A DNA stretch of 64,000 nt from Climacteris rufus (GCA_013398175.1 VZRZ01002554.1:1157108-1221107); one strand, 5' to 3'. Numbered from the stretch's first letter, positions 11,823 to 25,649 are shown. The notes: generated by a model not told the origin, from the sequence alone. Numbers and translations: made by a program.

Positions 11823-14800
11823 CTGGCAAAGGAAGTAGAAATGTCAAGGTCTTTGCTGACTGACATTTGATATAAGCAGATGTGACTTTGCTCTGCTTTT
11901 GTCTGCAATTCTACTTTCACCAGAAATTGCTCACCACTCTGTGTTGCTTCTGTTGCTCTCTGCCTGCATTCATTCACTAGAGATTAAAATTAGACCTAGC
12001 AATGATTCTTCTGAAATAACAAACTCTGGAGGAACAGGTAGGTTTTCCACTGACCAAGAAGAAACCACAGAGTTTTGTTCATGGGAATGCTATGTGACAG
12101 GAACCCAGTGGAAAATACTGTTGTATCTCTGGGAAGCCTTATTGTACTGTCCTCAAAGGAGCCAGAGAAATACAAACTCTAAAAGCGAAGCCCTTCACAT
12201 GAGAGAATGAACTGACACAGCTGATCTTTTCAGGTGATGTTATGGGAACAAGAAACAAACAGAAGTCTAACTTCCATAAAGAATTTCATGCACCTGGATT
12301 CAACATGTCATCTCTGAGATGGTTAAAACAGAGGTACCCATGTCACAAATGTTATCCATTGGAGATCCCTACCTGGACTGTAGGGTGATACTAATATTTA
12401 AAATTTGATCTTAGATCTGTACTCCTTAGGAAGCACCCCTCTTTTGCTCTTAAATATATGCAGAGAGTGGCGACTGTGACTCTGATTGTAATACAAGCAC
12501 CCAGAGTTAGAGAAGGAGAGTTAGATGTGTTTACACATCCCCAGTCTCAAGGAGTTTCCATTAGAGCATCTACAACCCATATTAGCCCTCTTGTTGATAT
12601 CACTGTCCCTTGGTGAGAAACAGTAAAAAACATGATCCATGGACACCAGGAGATTTACAGATGCAGAGTGCAGAAAGGAGAACAGTGGTTATGGAGCTGG
12701 ATATATAGCATCCAGTGAAAGGAAGTGATTTAAAGGGACCTATAAATATCCAGGCACATTTCACTGCAGAAGGTTTATATGTGTCACCCCTGAAGGCTTC
12801 AACAAATCACATGAATAAGGAAGTCGCACAAACAAAAGTAAATCACAAAGTGTTTTATTAATCAGATACTCTGAAAAGGCCTCTGACATGGCACAAAGTT
12901 AAGATTACAAAGTTTAAAAATATTAACTCAGCAAAAAGAAAAAAAATGCACATTTCTCTCACCATAAAGTTCTTTTTCTTTGTCCTGGCATCAGGCCACA
13001 AGCAGCATAAATCTTTGGAGGCATCTCACAGTACTTGCATGGTTTCTGGACTAGAAATGGTGTAAGTGCATCTTAGATAACAGAAGTGCCCATTGCTCCA
13101 CTACAAAGGGTACTATAGAGAAGTGTCAGTGACAGGAAGGCCTTTGGGAAGGAAGGTCGCTGTGAGCAGCTCCCCTTGTGAGGGTTGTTGAAGTGCTCAT
13201 ACTGTGCCTGTATCACTGATTTGCTTGTATCTCTGTTCACAGATACCTAATTTGTCATTATAAGCCTTCAGCTGGGGAAACGTCCCAAATTACCAAGCAG
13301 ACAGTTCAGAGCTTCACTCTTCTTGCTACTTTCCTGGTGAAAAACTTACATTTCCTATGCCTCTTCAAACCTGCAGTCTTCTCTTCTTCTGCACCACAAA
13401 CCCAAGATCTCTTCAGCATCTTCCTCTATATCCATTCCTCTTTAAAATACAAAAGTGGAGAGTGTGTTGGAAACTTAAGCTTTTAGTCTTTCCTTTAGAG
13501 TTTTCTAGATATTTAGTCAGCCTCTTCTTTTTTCTCTGGATCTCACCAGTTGCTTTCTTGTTTCTTTGAAATGTGAGGGCACTGTACTTCAGCTAAGACT
13601 TCATTGATGCTGAGCAGGAGATTGTTTTGGACACTTTGCAAGGCAGTGTTCTGCTTTATACGTCCATTTTTCAGTGCAGCCTGAAACCCTTCCTCCCACT
13701 TTGTCTGGTCCATTGCCCACCCCTTCAAACTCATATTGGACAATACAGAACTGCTTCTTTGCCATTTATTCCCCTATCTTTCATACTACCCATTTAAGCC
13801 ATTGAATATCCCTTCATAAGCAGAAAACTTTATGCCTGTCTTTGTGGAAGGAACTTATATTTATTTCAGTCTGCTCCTCCAACTGGGAAATACCTCTGCA
13901 AATTCCTCAGTCTCCATCTCAACACTGACAGGTGAGAGGGAGTTTTAAAATCCTCAAGGTTCAAGCTAAACTCATTATTAACATTTTGACCATTGGAAAA
14001 GATGCTTGAATGTCATGCTCTGACAGCTGTCTTCCCATAGACTTAAAAAAACATGGCACATTCCCATAACTCAGTATGTCCTTGACTTCCGTGGGCTTCA
14101 AATCAGTTCCTTCTCTTCAAGAAAATGTTAATTTAAAGGATTCTCTATGTCTGTTACTGAACCAGGCTGGACAACTTCTTTTCTGAGTAGTAAATGAATA
14201 TTTAAAGAGTATCCTGATAGTTCCAGTATCTTATGTGTAGTCATTATGGTCTTTAGATCAAACCTAATGATTCCTGATAAATGTCTTAAGTTGCCCTGGT
14301 TGCGTACATGGCGGTAATAAAATTGCTAGGCAAAGGTATCTGGCAAGAGTTGCCTCAGTTCCTGACCTCATTACTCACGAATCTGCATACAGCTGCCTCT
14401 TACCCCCATCAAATCCAAACCCTAGAGGCCTGAAAGATGATTGTACACACTTGAGCATGCCAAATTCCCAATAGATTAGCCCCCCTCCATGCACCACATC
14501 AGAGCACTTTACCCTTGCTTTGAAGAAATCACTTCCTTAAAATGCCTCTGGTTTAAGGCAACAGATGAGTTCACCCCTGTGGCCCAATCTTGGCCCTTCT
14601 TCTCTGCTGAAGCTGACATTTTGTACACAAATTGATGTCTTCCAAAGGCTTTTAGGGTTGCAAGACTTTCTCCAGTCATCCTTCATGACACACCCACACT
14701 TCACGTGCACTGTGCTCCCTTCAGTGGACATGTGTAGTCACTGGCCCATGGATCCAGATTCTGTCTGACTCCTTCTTATTCAGGTACTTCAAAACCAAAA

Positions 14801-15539
14801 AATATATAGCTAACTATCCTAAGCCAAAATGGTTTGGTTTTTGTATTGTTGGGGTTTTTTTGGGTTTTTTTTTTTTTTTGTTAAACCTTTAATATATTTT
14901 ACTTCTGTGACTTTGTCTAGATATTTTTGAACCCAAATAAACTTCCCACAGCCACAGAAAACTGCAGCATGAAGGTCCACAGCTGAATTGCAAAATGTGT
15001 GAAAAAGCATCCTCTCTTCCTTCCTTTGTCCTGCCATTTAGCTTCTTTTGATGTGCCCTGGTTCTCAAATGGAAAGAGACAATGGGGATATCATTCCCTA
15101 TCCATGCTTCCAAAGATATTGACAACTCTACAGATTTCTACCACATCTTTCCCTGATTATCCTTTTTTTTCTGAGCATCTCATTGGCTATATACAGATGG
15201 GCAGATTGCTCCTTTTGTAGTTCTACTTTTCATGTCAACAATTTCTGCGATGGACACATAGTCTTCAGAAATGGTCTGAGAACTATCAGCCTTATTGTAT
15301 GTCATCAAATGGCCATTTCAGCCACTAATGACATGTGCTGCATTTGGACTCTCTCCTTAGACCAGTAAGTGGTTAAACACCTGTAGAAGAACGTGGCAGA
15401 ACTGCTAAGCACCAGTTGTTTTCCATTCCCATCAGTGTGCAAAAGCCTAAACTTCTCAAGTGACCAGAGTTGTGAGTTACCATCTCTCTCCTCAGCTGGG
15501 GCAACTCTCTGCATCTCTTCTCTTTGCCTGTGGCAAACA

Positions 15540-16880
15540 CACAGTGATTCATTTTAGCTTAGTCTGAAGTGTTAAATTACATTATTCTGCATTTGCCCAG
15601 AGATAAATTGACTCAGCATTTAGGCTAAGCGTTTACTGTAAGGTTTGCATCCAGACAATTACCTCAGCTTAGCTGATGCTTGGTAACTTGTTAAGCCACA
15701 GTATCTTAATTACAAGACCTAAGGCTCTCATAAAACAGATTGGGATTTTGAGATAACTTCTGCTTCTATTTTGGAAAGTTGGAATAAATTCCAGGGCAAA
15801 ACTATTCTAAAACAAAGCTCTGCATTAAAATCTCCCATCATGTAGTTAGAAGAGTTTTGTATATAAAACAGGAGTTGCAGCCATTTCTTTTCTAATCCAA
15901 ACTGTCCACCAAATACAGAAATAAGATGAAAAACTACCCTTGGCATAGCTAATTGCAATTAGAGACTTTTGAAAATTCAAGCTCTCATTCCCCACTTCAA
16001 ACACAATTCAGCCAAGTGTTTAAGCTCTGACTTGAATGGGATGACTTAAGTGATTAGAATTAACCACGTGTTGAAGAATTTTGCAGAACCAGGACGTAAG
16101 GGGGAGAATAATGCCTTAAAACTATGACAATTCTTCAGCTGAAAGAACACAGAAGACCCTTATTCTGGGCACCAAAATTAAATTCTTACACAGTTTTTTT
16201 TGTCTAAAAAAACCCAACTCTTTTAATATAGCCTGTGTTGCAGCCTTTGGATAGGGATGAGTCTGGTCTTTTGCAAGCTGCAAAACAACTTCTCAAGGAA
16301 AATGTCTCCCCTTAGCAGTTAAGGGATAGTGCATAACCTTTGATGAGTCTGTAACACTGATAGCAGTGTTAACCCAGATATTTTTCAATTTGGTTTAACA
16401 TGTATTCAAAGGTGTGTGCGCAACAAGGAATCCTAATTTTTGTACTTTGTTTATTAGGATCAATTCTGACAGCAGCATCATCTGAGTAATTTGCTCAAGA
16501 CTGACACAATATAATTTAGAGTAGTTTTTGGCACAGTATGGCTCTTAATACATGTTCTGTATCAAGATGCATTCCCATATGTTGCCACTGAATTTGTTAA
16601 TATTCTGTACTTAATGCACAGATATGTGAAATAGGCCTTTAATTAGTTTGAGACTGGGACATGATATTTTGGTGCGGTAACATCAGAGAATGCACTTGCT
16701 CCTCCCCAGCCATTCACCACATGTAAATATGTACACCCATGATTTTTATGATCTTACAAATTTTTCTCTCCCTCATTTGCCATGGTAAATGCCAGTCATT
16801 TGACATGGTAAATGTGATTACAATACCAAGGAAGGAAACTGTGAAGCCTGCTTACAAATTCAGTTCTTGTAAATATTCCA
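15540..16880. promoter_or_regulatory. AT-rich block with homeodomain-type motifs, possible conserved non-coding element
   Basis: About 1.3 kb without transposon words or long homopolymers, unlike much of the window. It carries several TAATTA or TAATT words, including a perfect 14-bp palindrome CTAATTGCAATTAG at 15949-15962 and TTTAATTAG near 16640. Such texture is common in vertebrate enhancers, but no conservation can be measured here. The call is an inference from composition only. Confidence 0.2.
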
Positions 16881-17344
16881 GGCATTCATGTTAGACATCA
16901 ACTGTGGTTGAAATATGGAGATTTGGGGGTTTTTTTGTTTTTGTTTTGCTAGATGATTGCTCTGTTTGAGATAATCACTGAAGCACAGCCTTGTAAGAAA
17001 TGTGTTTACTCTGGCTCTGAGAGAACTCCCTTGCCATCAGTTTAAGGGTGACATGTGTAGTCCTGCTTTTGAGAGAGAAAGTGGGAACCTCAGTATTTTC
17101 TTCTCAGTCCATTTTCCTGTTCTTTATGTGCTCTGCAATAAAGGTAAATTGGCTTCCACAGTCCACCTATTCTAGCATCTCACCACTATAATCTCTTTAT
17201 GGTCCCACCAGCAATGAATTAATTCAGGCCAATAATCCACTCACAGATCAAAAATAAAGTCTAGCAGCACATCAGAGGAACAGACCTCAGGTATCCTATG
17301 CCATGCTCATAACTGCATTGAGTTACTACGTAACTATCAGCATG

Positions 17345-17370
17345 TTAGCCTGACTTGTACGTCAGGCTAA
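17345..17370. other. Perfect stem-loop, 10-bp arms
   Basis: TTAGCCTGAC (17345-17354) and GTCAGGCTAA (17361-17370) are exact reverse complements separated by six bases, TTGTAC. The hairpin does not extend further. There is no adjacent T-run or known structured-RNA signature, so its role is unknown. Confidence 0.85.
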
Positions 17371-17504
17371 AGAGAACCAAGGCCATTCCTGGATAAATTG
17401 TTCCGCTGTCAAAAAAAATGTGCAATTTGTATTTTTCTTCAATTTATCAATCATATTAGAGTGTCTGAATTATGTAAGGTCTTCATTCAGCAAATAGAGC
17501 AAAA

Positions 17505-17545
17505 AGAGCTGGAAGAAACTCCAAGAGTTCCTCTAGCCATGGGCT
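17505..17545 (-). mobile_element. Possible short CR1 LINE fragment
   Basis: The plus-strand text around ctggaagaaactccaagag followed by ttcctctagcc resembles the antisense CR1 3' end, in which a 'ggaagggacctccaagatcatctagtcc' type sequence is typical of birds. The match is diverged and short, so the call is tentative. Confidence 0.35.
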
Positions 17546-17559
17546 GCCTGTGCCCTTCC

Positions 17560-18950
17560 TAAGACCTCCTGCAGCCTCCCAAGGCCTTGGAAGCAAGACA
17601 TCTCCTTATCTTTTAGGAAGTTTTATGTATTTGAACTACTTTGATGGTGCAGTGACTATTCATGGAAGAAGCCCTATCTCAGTCCAGCTGTGCTGTGCTG
17701 GGCTTCTGTCTTGGGTTCCTGCTTGTTGGTCTTTGGGGTTTGCTTGTCCACCTTCTCACAGAGACACACGCTCCTAACACAGAACCATTCTGCTAAATTG
17801 CATTGACAGACCCCTATGTACAAAATGCTCAGAAATCTTCAACTCATAACCCCCTCTGACAGCAGGTGGGCTTCTGGCTCCTGTGAGGAGTCCAGAGGTT
17901 TTGCTCCAGATGTTACACTCCTTATCCAAACTGCTTCATTTCTAGAGGAGCTAAAAATGCCTGACTCACTCAGCCCTTGCACACAATGTCTGACAAATGC
18001 TGCAGATGATGAGATTTCTGAGTCTAAGGAAAATGCTGCAATTAACACTACATTAATTAACAGAAGAAAAAGCAACCTATTTTTGGAAGTAGGGCCTGCC
18101 CACTCAAAAGCGTTCAGAAGACCCATTGTACCCTTCTGCTAACAAAGCCTCATTAGCCTTCCAGAAAAAAACAGACCAAAGATGGGGAAAGATGGTTTAA
18201 ACTGGGGCTACACACTGTGCAGATCCAGATTTTGAGAATCCATTTTCTGGCCTATGTCCCAAAATTCTGCTGGATTCGAAAAGGAAACCCTGGGATGCCA
18301 GTAGAGGCAGAAGCTAAAAAGTAGCAGGGACTGCCCTGCTTTTTATAATTCTGTTCTCATGGGATAGAAGAACCAAAGCTCCAGTTTGTGCTTGGCTGAG
18401 AGATCTAAGACTGCTTTTGGAGATCCATACTCATTTCTTTTTGGACAGATAGTGTCTCTTTGAAGCATAGAAAAAGAAAAGTGCTTCCAGAACCTGGCTT
18501 GTGTAATTTACCAGTGTAAGAAGAGGCAGGGCTCTGCCTGATGTCATTTTCCACATCCAGATAAGAGGACCATACCAGGGCAGCATTTTAGCTGTCTGTG
18601 GGCAGTGGCATGGTGATCTCATAAGGAAGCTTCCTTGAGGGAAGAGATAAATAAAGGTAAACTGCAGGGAAATCAATTATAACAGAAGGAGAATGAAAGT
18701 AGATGCTAAAAAAACACCCCCAGAAATGTTATCTTCTGGAGTTTGGTCAGACCTGCTCATGAAGCTGGTTCAGATGGTGTTTTAATGATTTAAAGACCTC
18801 TGTGTAAGCTCACCAGGGGTGCAAGTCAGGAGTAAAATCAGTGTAACATCAGTACCCTCAGGTACTGGTAGCACAAAGCCAGACTGCTGCCATGCTTGAG
18901 TGACAGCGTGGCTGCTGTCTTCCCAGCCATAGTCTGGGTATTGCCGACTC
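17560..18950. other. No recognised gene
   Basis: Unremarkable sequence. A minus-strand open frame at 17839-18126 and a plus-strand one at 17816-18142 overlap each other almost completely, and neither has recognisable motifs. Confidence 0.5.
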
Positions 18951-18959
18951 TCTGAGCAG

Positions 18960-20200
18960 CTCTGGGGACTTGGAGAAGGAATAAATTAGTGCTCATCATT
19001 GAGAACTGGGGAGGAATTTTCCGATGGAAGTGTTTGTTGTCGGAAAATGTGGATTCATTGACAGCTGCACACGTGGCAAGGGTGGACTGACTTCAGTGAC
19101 ACTTTTTTCCTTTTTTTTTAGGACAAGAACAGTTTTCATGTCCAAGCATGGAATTTTTATTCAAAAACAGATCTGAAAACAGCAGTTCCAGAGTGCTCAT
19201 TTATTCAGTGATTGCCATGTAAATTCAGAGATGGAAAGAATGGGTTTAAGTCTTTGTTGCATGTGATTTGACTTCCGTGACCTTGCATGTCTAGCAGGTC
19301 CCCTTGATCTGGAGGTGGTTATCTGGGGAGAAGAACATGATCCCTTGTTCTGGGGAGGGCTGTTTCTGTCTTTGTTTTGCTTTATTTGTTTGTTGAGAAT
19401 ACAGCATTATTTCATGCAATAAGAGAAAAAGAAAAACAAAGTTCTTGAAATCTCAAGTGATGCCAGAACATATTTTCTACCCAGCTACTTGCCATAAATA
19501 AAACTGACATTTTATATCTTGGCCATTACAACTAAATGACTGCCATGATTATTTTTTTTATCTTAATAAAATAGAAGTCATATTAACACACGCTCGCTAC
19601 CAGAAAATTTGGGCTTGTTTCAGTTGGTGCAACACGCAAATACTGAAATACCAGTTTAGAAAGACACACGAGGGGCTTTTTTTTTTCCTGCCAAGCTTAA
19701 TTTTAATTTGGGTGACTCGTCTGCAATCCAGATGGTATCTATGAGGGGGGAAAGAAGACAGGCACCATTACTGTTTCCTTTTTTCTTCCAAGAACCACAT
19801 TGCAAATAAATTTGAAAAGGGGATCACTTAAAGAAGACCTGTTTCAGGAGATTTCACTATTAATTCTGCAAAGGTGATTAGCACAGTTCTATTTCCATAC
19901 AGTTCTTTAAATTTTTCTAAGTCCTCAACTGGACATTAAGTGACTCACCAGCTTTTAGAATACTTTTTTTCAGCTGAAACATTTCTCACTGTGCCCTTTG
20001 GTAATGCATTTTTATGCTGCAATTTTATTAAAAATTTTGCATGTAGAACTTCAAGATTAAGAAAAAAAGGTTAAAAAGTTTATGTCTCCATCTATAACTG
20101 CCTAGTTCTGCACATCTGGAGAGTACCTGGCACAGAACTAAGTTTGATCCAAAGCTTCCATTGCATTACACGTTTTAATGCATTTCTCTGCATTCTCAGA
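18960..20200. promoter_or_regulatory. AT-rich block, possible conserved non-coding DNA
   Basis: Transposon-free AT-rich sequence. At 19122 a strong plus-strand acceptor (a long T-run ending in ttttag) is followed by 29 open codons ending in TGA at 19209-19211. A second frame is also open across it, and no gene family is recognised. Between 19440 and 19950 the sequence has the mixed AT-rich texture of vertebrate non-coding conserved elements, but this cannot be tested from the sequence alone. Confidence 0.18.
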
Positions 20201-21138
20201 CAGTGATTTTTATGAGTAAATAACACTAACAATGAATAGCTCAGAATGTTAAGCTCTTGAACTCAGAACTGAGTTGCACAGTGAAGAGTGGAGTTCACTA
20301 TCTCAGGATGAAAATAACAGGCTTGTATCTGACAGAACCAAGTTAAATTCTTGCCATGGACTTTTTCAGTCTTTGTGATGCCTCTGGAGCTAAGACTGGG
20401 CTTTGCACATATATACAAACACACTCAATGGTATGCTGCTTTTAGTAAGACCCTTTTATTTCCTCTGAGTCCTGGACTCTGTTCATGCAATGACTCATGA
20501 GCAAACAGCTTTGCAGAACTTATCCTTTGATTTGTAATGCTCCCTGCTGTGCCTCTGCAAAGTCTTTTATTTCTTTGCGAAGTTTGCACAGAATACTTTC
20601 ATAACTATAATCTCCCAAAAGCTGAAATCAATGAGAGCTGTATCCATTACACCAGGGACGTATTTGTCTTGCCATTTTCGACGTTGAAAATTGAAAGTTT
20701 TAAAGTATTCACCACTGAAGGCAAGAACACATACTACTACTTAGGAGCCCAAATCCTGCTAGCTTTCAGTGGACTTCAGGTACTAATGTCAGATTCTTCA
20801 ACAGTGCTTTTAGCAGCAGTCTAAGGTTCTTAAGCCTCTATTTTAAATCCAAGCTCTCCAGCTGTGTTTGTGCTGCCTCCAACAGTAGTACTGCAGTTCA
20901 GAGCAAACCTGAGATGGTGACACCTGCACTTAAGGTGGGACCCCAAGTCCTAGCCAGGCTTCACCACCTCAGAAATTCATTTACCTGCCCGGAAATTCTG
21001 AATTCAGCTCAGAAGCCAGACCCAGCCTGGCTTTTTAGCTCACATTTTTGGCAAGCAAAGGAGGCTAACAAACTCTATGTTGGCTCCTGCAGACACAGGC
21101 AGGGTGAAGGGGAATGGCTTAGCTGACATGTCAAGTTA

Positions 21139-21223
21139 GAGCACTAGAAGAATCTGCCTAGAGAGGTTGTGGAGTCTCCTCTGGAAATATTCAAAACCCA
21201 CCTGGACACTATCCTGTGCAACC
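21139..21223 (+). mobile_element. CR1 LINE 3' fragment, sense orientation
   Basis: The words gagaggttgtggagtctcct and ggaaatattcaaaacccacc, then tggacactatcctgtgcaacc, follow the sense-strand 3' region of avian CR1 elements almost word for word, with small substitutions and a few missing bases. The fragment is truncated on both sides: the reverse-transcriptase frame and the terminal short repeats are absent. It is a dead, ordinary CR1 relic and a good marker of a sauropsid, most likely avian, genome. Confidence 0.88.
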
Positions 21224-21229
21224 ACCCAT

Positions 21230-24200
21230 CTTTTCCCCCTAGCTCTCATTTCAGTGGCATTTTCATATCTAACTCCCCCAGCTGCCCTAGATAAACCTGG
21301 TAACTGCAAACAGCACTGGCAGCAACATATTTTCTCCCATCCTACCCAACAACATCTGAATAGTTCCCAAATGCTGAGAGATACAGGCTTTGCAATACCT
21401 CTGCAAGGAGCAGGCTTGTGATACCTGCTTTTATTAACAGATGCATAGATGAATGATGTGATTGTTTAGCACAGGTTATCACAAAAATTTCCAGCTAAGT
21501 GATGATTGACATAAATTATTTTATATTTCCTTGGAAGCCTTCTTCTCCTTCTTGCCTCAGAGTTGAGGGACTACTAAAATATTAACTGGACAGCAAGAGC
21601 TAGATGAGAAATTTTGTCACATTCATCTTTCATTCTTCTTACAGGACACTTTATCGTGTTGGGGACTTCAAAGGACTGCACCAGATAAGCAGAGGAGAAA
21701 CACAGATTAGCTGAGACATCAACAAGCATTGGATGAGGTCAATTAAAAGCCAAATTAAACAAATGGAGCTTTCAACTGCAATCCAGACAGGAAGAAGCAG
21801 TCGAGTTGCAAGGATTGGAGATGAAAAGAATTCCAAAGGGCTGATGCAGAACAGGAGCATGGGGGTGGGAAGTGCAGGGGTAGCCAGGGGCGACATGGGA
21901 GTGTGGGGCGAAAGTACCTTCCAACTGTTGTCTTCAGACAGGACCAAAACTCAAACTTATCTGGATCAATGATACCTGGAGGAGATGGGAGGGAAAAGCC
22001 CTGGACAGGTTAAGAACTGTCTTGGTGGCCACAGAAAGGAAGCAGGGTCCCAGAGTAAGGGTCGGGTGAGCGAGGGCAAGGACAAGCTGTGCTGCAGCAG
22101 GCAGAGCAGTGGACCAGCAGTGAGAAGAGGCAGATTTTGTGCCAAGTGGATTCTGGGTCATGTAACAGGAGCCAAGCTGCTGAGTCACTCTGCAGAGCCT
22201 TCCAAAAGTCACTTTGCCCACCTCCTGCTGCCTCAGTAAAACCTGTCTGAAAACAGGGGTCAGGACAGTTGGGAGCTGTGCTGTGAAAACAAGGTGCTGG
22301 CTGAATATGCCAGAGGTGACCATGAGAAGGTCTGAGTCCACAGCAAGACCCTCTGAGTCAACAGCTGAGGACCCCCAAAATGCTGGGATAAAAAGACTGA
22401 CTTTGTCTCATATTGGAGTTTTTTCAGGTCTTGGCATTTTTCTTTGCCCATCAAATCCACTAACTTGGAATACTTTCTGTTCTTCAAGACTCTTTTTGAA
22501 GTCTGGATCACTGAAGGAAAAGCCATACTTGTAGCAGTGGTAGACCAGAGTGCAAGCAGATCTACACTTCCTCTAGGCTGCCTCAATAATACTTTTTCCT
22601 AACCTCTCCTGAGTTTACTACCCTGAACATTAAAAAAAAATGGTACCTTTATTCAAATAACTGTTCCAAACCACTTTCCAGAGTCATTGTTTTCAGTTTT
22701 AGTATTCCAGCTGCCAAGTTTGCCTTGTTTGAAATATTTCCCAAGTTTGCAATTTTTGATTTCTAGAAGTAAATCATATTAATGATTGCAAAATTACTGT
22801 TTTTCAGCCTATGCTTCCATAAGGGTTATCTGACTCCATCAAGAATCTCCAACCATAAACTCAAAGACATTATGTTGCCCAATATACAATGACAGATTAT
22901 AGGAGCTAGAGGCCAAGTAATGGTCTCTTGACAAGTGAAAAGCTACAGTGTGATCCCAGCAATTATCTATTGTGCCTGGACAGAAGACCCCGAGCTTGAA
23001 AATACCTATAGATATGTGATCACTTACTAAGATCTAGCAAGAGGACAGGAGTTAATGAAGGGGCTACAGGATGTACAAACATGGCAAGCAGACATACAGG
23101 AGAGAGAGGGGTTTTGCATGGTAAGGAATGACAGGGGAGATACTGTGCACAAATCCACAGGGAAACAGTTTTCATGACTTTTTGTGTCCAGGGACCTTGC
23201 ACTGGCCTGGAACAGAATGTGGTTTGCATGAACAACCTTTTCATTGCAAAGCAATCGAGTTCCAATAAGACACACGGCATTCCTTTTCCTGCCAATTTAC
23301 TGACATTGCAAAGACAAGATCTTGGAGGCCCCTCCAACAATTTCCCTTCAGTATCTCAGTTTATCTTCTTTTTCTTCTCAAGAATCCCAGGACAAGTCTG
23401 ATGTCAAACCTGCCTTGAGGCTGATTTCCATCACTCCCAGAGTTATGTTCAAACACACATATAGCCTAGTAATTAATACAAACTATCATGAGCTGACATG
23501 TACCTCTGTCTGTGTATCAGTATCCTCCACGCCTCCAGAAGATGGATGGATTTAAATAGCATCTTTGAAGACAGCTGAAGCAAGTTAACTAGGGATTGAC
23601 TAACACAGTAAAGCTATTTTTAGCAGTCAATTTATATCTGGTTACCTTGTTACGGGAAGCTTATGCAATGCTAGTAAATTCTTAACTGAGGAGATACATT
23701 GGACACCAAAATTATTTCACTCTTTGAGAATGCCTATAGGACTTCAAGAAGAAATATGTTTGACAGAAAGAGATTTTTTTGCCTTCTAGTGTTGAACCTG
23801 CAAGGGGTTTATTTTTTCCTTCAAGGTTTCCTCTGAAGTGATGCAGGCTACAATAAAAAAATGGGAATTCATGATGAAACACCTGCCTCCAGGAGCAATT
23901 TACTGAAATAAACTTTGAAATCTCACCATCATCACCAGTATTTCATATGACCTAGTAGTACCAGCATTTTGGGGAGTGCATTTTTAAAAGACTGGTGTTT
24001 TAGCATACACATGGAAAATAAACTTTTCTGGGCAGCAGCAGAGCTTCGACATGGCCACAATGATCTGAACAGTCCTGGGCTGACCATCCCAGAAAGTGAA
24101 TAGCTTTGCACAGACAGAAAACACCGGGCAAAGCAAGCTGTCATTAATCTTCTGCCTCTCGTCCCTGGAGAAGAAGGTCGGACGAGGGGGCACAAGTCTA

Positions 24201-25340
24201 ATTTTGTTTTCACCTTTGCAACTCCAATAAGATTGTCCCTGGATCCAAGTAAGGACAGAGTTTGGCCTGTTGACTACTGAGCAGGAGTAGGGGCTGATGC
24301 AACTGGACCCATGTGCAGAGGCAGCTGGCCAGTAACACAAACTGTCTTGGGAGCCAGGGCACGATGCTGTGAAATGCTTGATCCAGCACAGCAAGATTTT
24401 TTCCTTATTTGCAAGCCCTAATATGAGAACAAGGCACACCAAGTATATACAGCTCTGGGGATCTGGATGGAGAGCTTTTGTGTCCTTAAAAAAATTATAA
24501 ATAATTTGCTGGACAAAGGGGGACAGCACTGCCTGGCTTGGTAGGAATCTCTTTTTTTGGAAGGATCAAGGGAGGGCAAATGGCACCAAGCCTCTTCTAA
24601 AAATTGATTAGGAGGGCAAAGCATGTGCAGGTTTCCAAGCAGTGAGTAAGCACCATGACATCAAGGAAAGGTTTTGCCATTGGGATGAAGAATTCCCACT
24701 GGTGATGTGTCTTGGGGATGCAGAGCCAGGCACATGGAAGACACTCCCTGGGGAAGGACTATTGACACATATTAAATACCCTAGAAGATGCAGTTCAGAC
24801 TTCTCTAGAGAGATAGGGCAGATTATTTCATAGGATGACAGGTAAGGGCAGAACTAAGGCCTATCTATTGCCATGTCCTGGTTCAGTCAGCAGCACCAGG
24901 AGAGCCCCAGAAAACAGTAAAAATTTAGAATTACCCTCATGGGATGAAACAAACCCAGATCCTAAATTAGGTCTTTGTCTGCTCTTTGATAATTAAAATT
25001 GGCCTGCACAAGGTATCCCTTTCAAAATTACGATCATTCATTCCAGCAACTGTGAAAAGACATGTATTCAATGGGAAATCCAGAGACTTTCTGTTTTCCC
25101 TTTAACCTTGCTAAATGTTTTTGTAGCTACATCCCATGGCAGAATTCTTCTGTTTGCCTATATGCTGTGCTAAAAAATAAGCACACACAGATATTTACTC
25201 TGTCCCAATTCTGAGTTCATGTTGCTACTTAATGTCACTGGAAGGAGACTGTTCCCAGACTCATACCCTTTGATCCATGCAGGCACGAAGGCAGGATCTG
25301 TCCCATACCCCTCCATGGCAGCAATTTCCGTGCTGGAATA
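21230..25340. other. No recognised gene; one long unexplained minus-strand open frame
   Basis: The longest minus-strand open frame of the window lies at 23984-24529 (181 codons). It has a hydrophobic stretch near residues 28-40 and several cysteines, but no motif I know, no splice support and a closely overlapping second frame at its low-coordinate end. An opposing pair of frames covers 21934-22534. All are best regarded as chance or decayed repeat sequence. Confidence 0.4.
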
Positions 25341-25347
25341 GACTCAC

Positions 25348-25466
25348 CTCCCAGTTCTTGGCCTCCAGCTGCAGGGATCAGCTCTGTTTTCCAAGGAAAG
25401 CAGCCCTGCCTGCAGCACCTCGATAACTGTGCTCCCGTGTGGGAATGTGGACGTAACCTGACTCAT
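25348..25466 (-). CDS. Unrecognised candidate first coding exon
   Basis: On the minus strand an ATG at 25466 opens 39 codons that run to a strong donor GGGAG|GTGAGTC at 25348. The segment is GC-richer than its surroundings. The frame is open upstream of the ATG for about 16 codons back to a stop. The predicted N-terminus begins MSQVTSTFPHG and has no clear signal peptide. I do not recognise it, no promoter motif is evident, and a following exon was not identified, so confidence is low. Confidence 0.15.
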
Positions 25467-25649
25467 GCTTCCAGTCAATGCCACCAGGCAGGAGGCACAG
25501 GGCTCTGGTAGTGATTATCTTATCTTCTGGAGCTGAGGGATGCTGTTCTTACAAGTGAAGTACCTAATCTTCTTTTCTCTCTCCTAAGCACCGGGCCTCC
25601 AGGTAGCCTCAGGCAAACCCAATCCCTGTATTAATTACTGGGTGCATTT

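Larger units (their letters stand above)
10801..15500. other. No recognised coding gene
   Basis: Apart from the exon-like segment and short repeat listed separately, nothing here is recognisable. A plus-strand segment 11981-12037 (57 bp) has a good acceptor and the donor ACAG|GTAGGT and is open in one frame with phase 1 at both ends, but I do not recognise the peptide. A T-run lies at 14865-14879. Confidence 0.5.

Noticed and set aside
19122..19220. Peptide words faintly like the N-terminus of a trace-amine receptor
   Set aside because: The frame stops at once after the supposed first membrane helix begins, and the following sequence is not hydrophobic.
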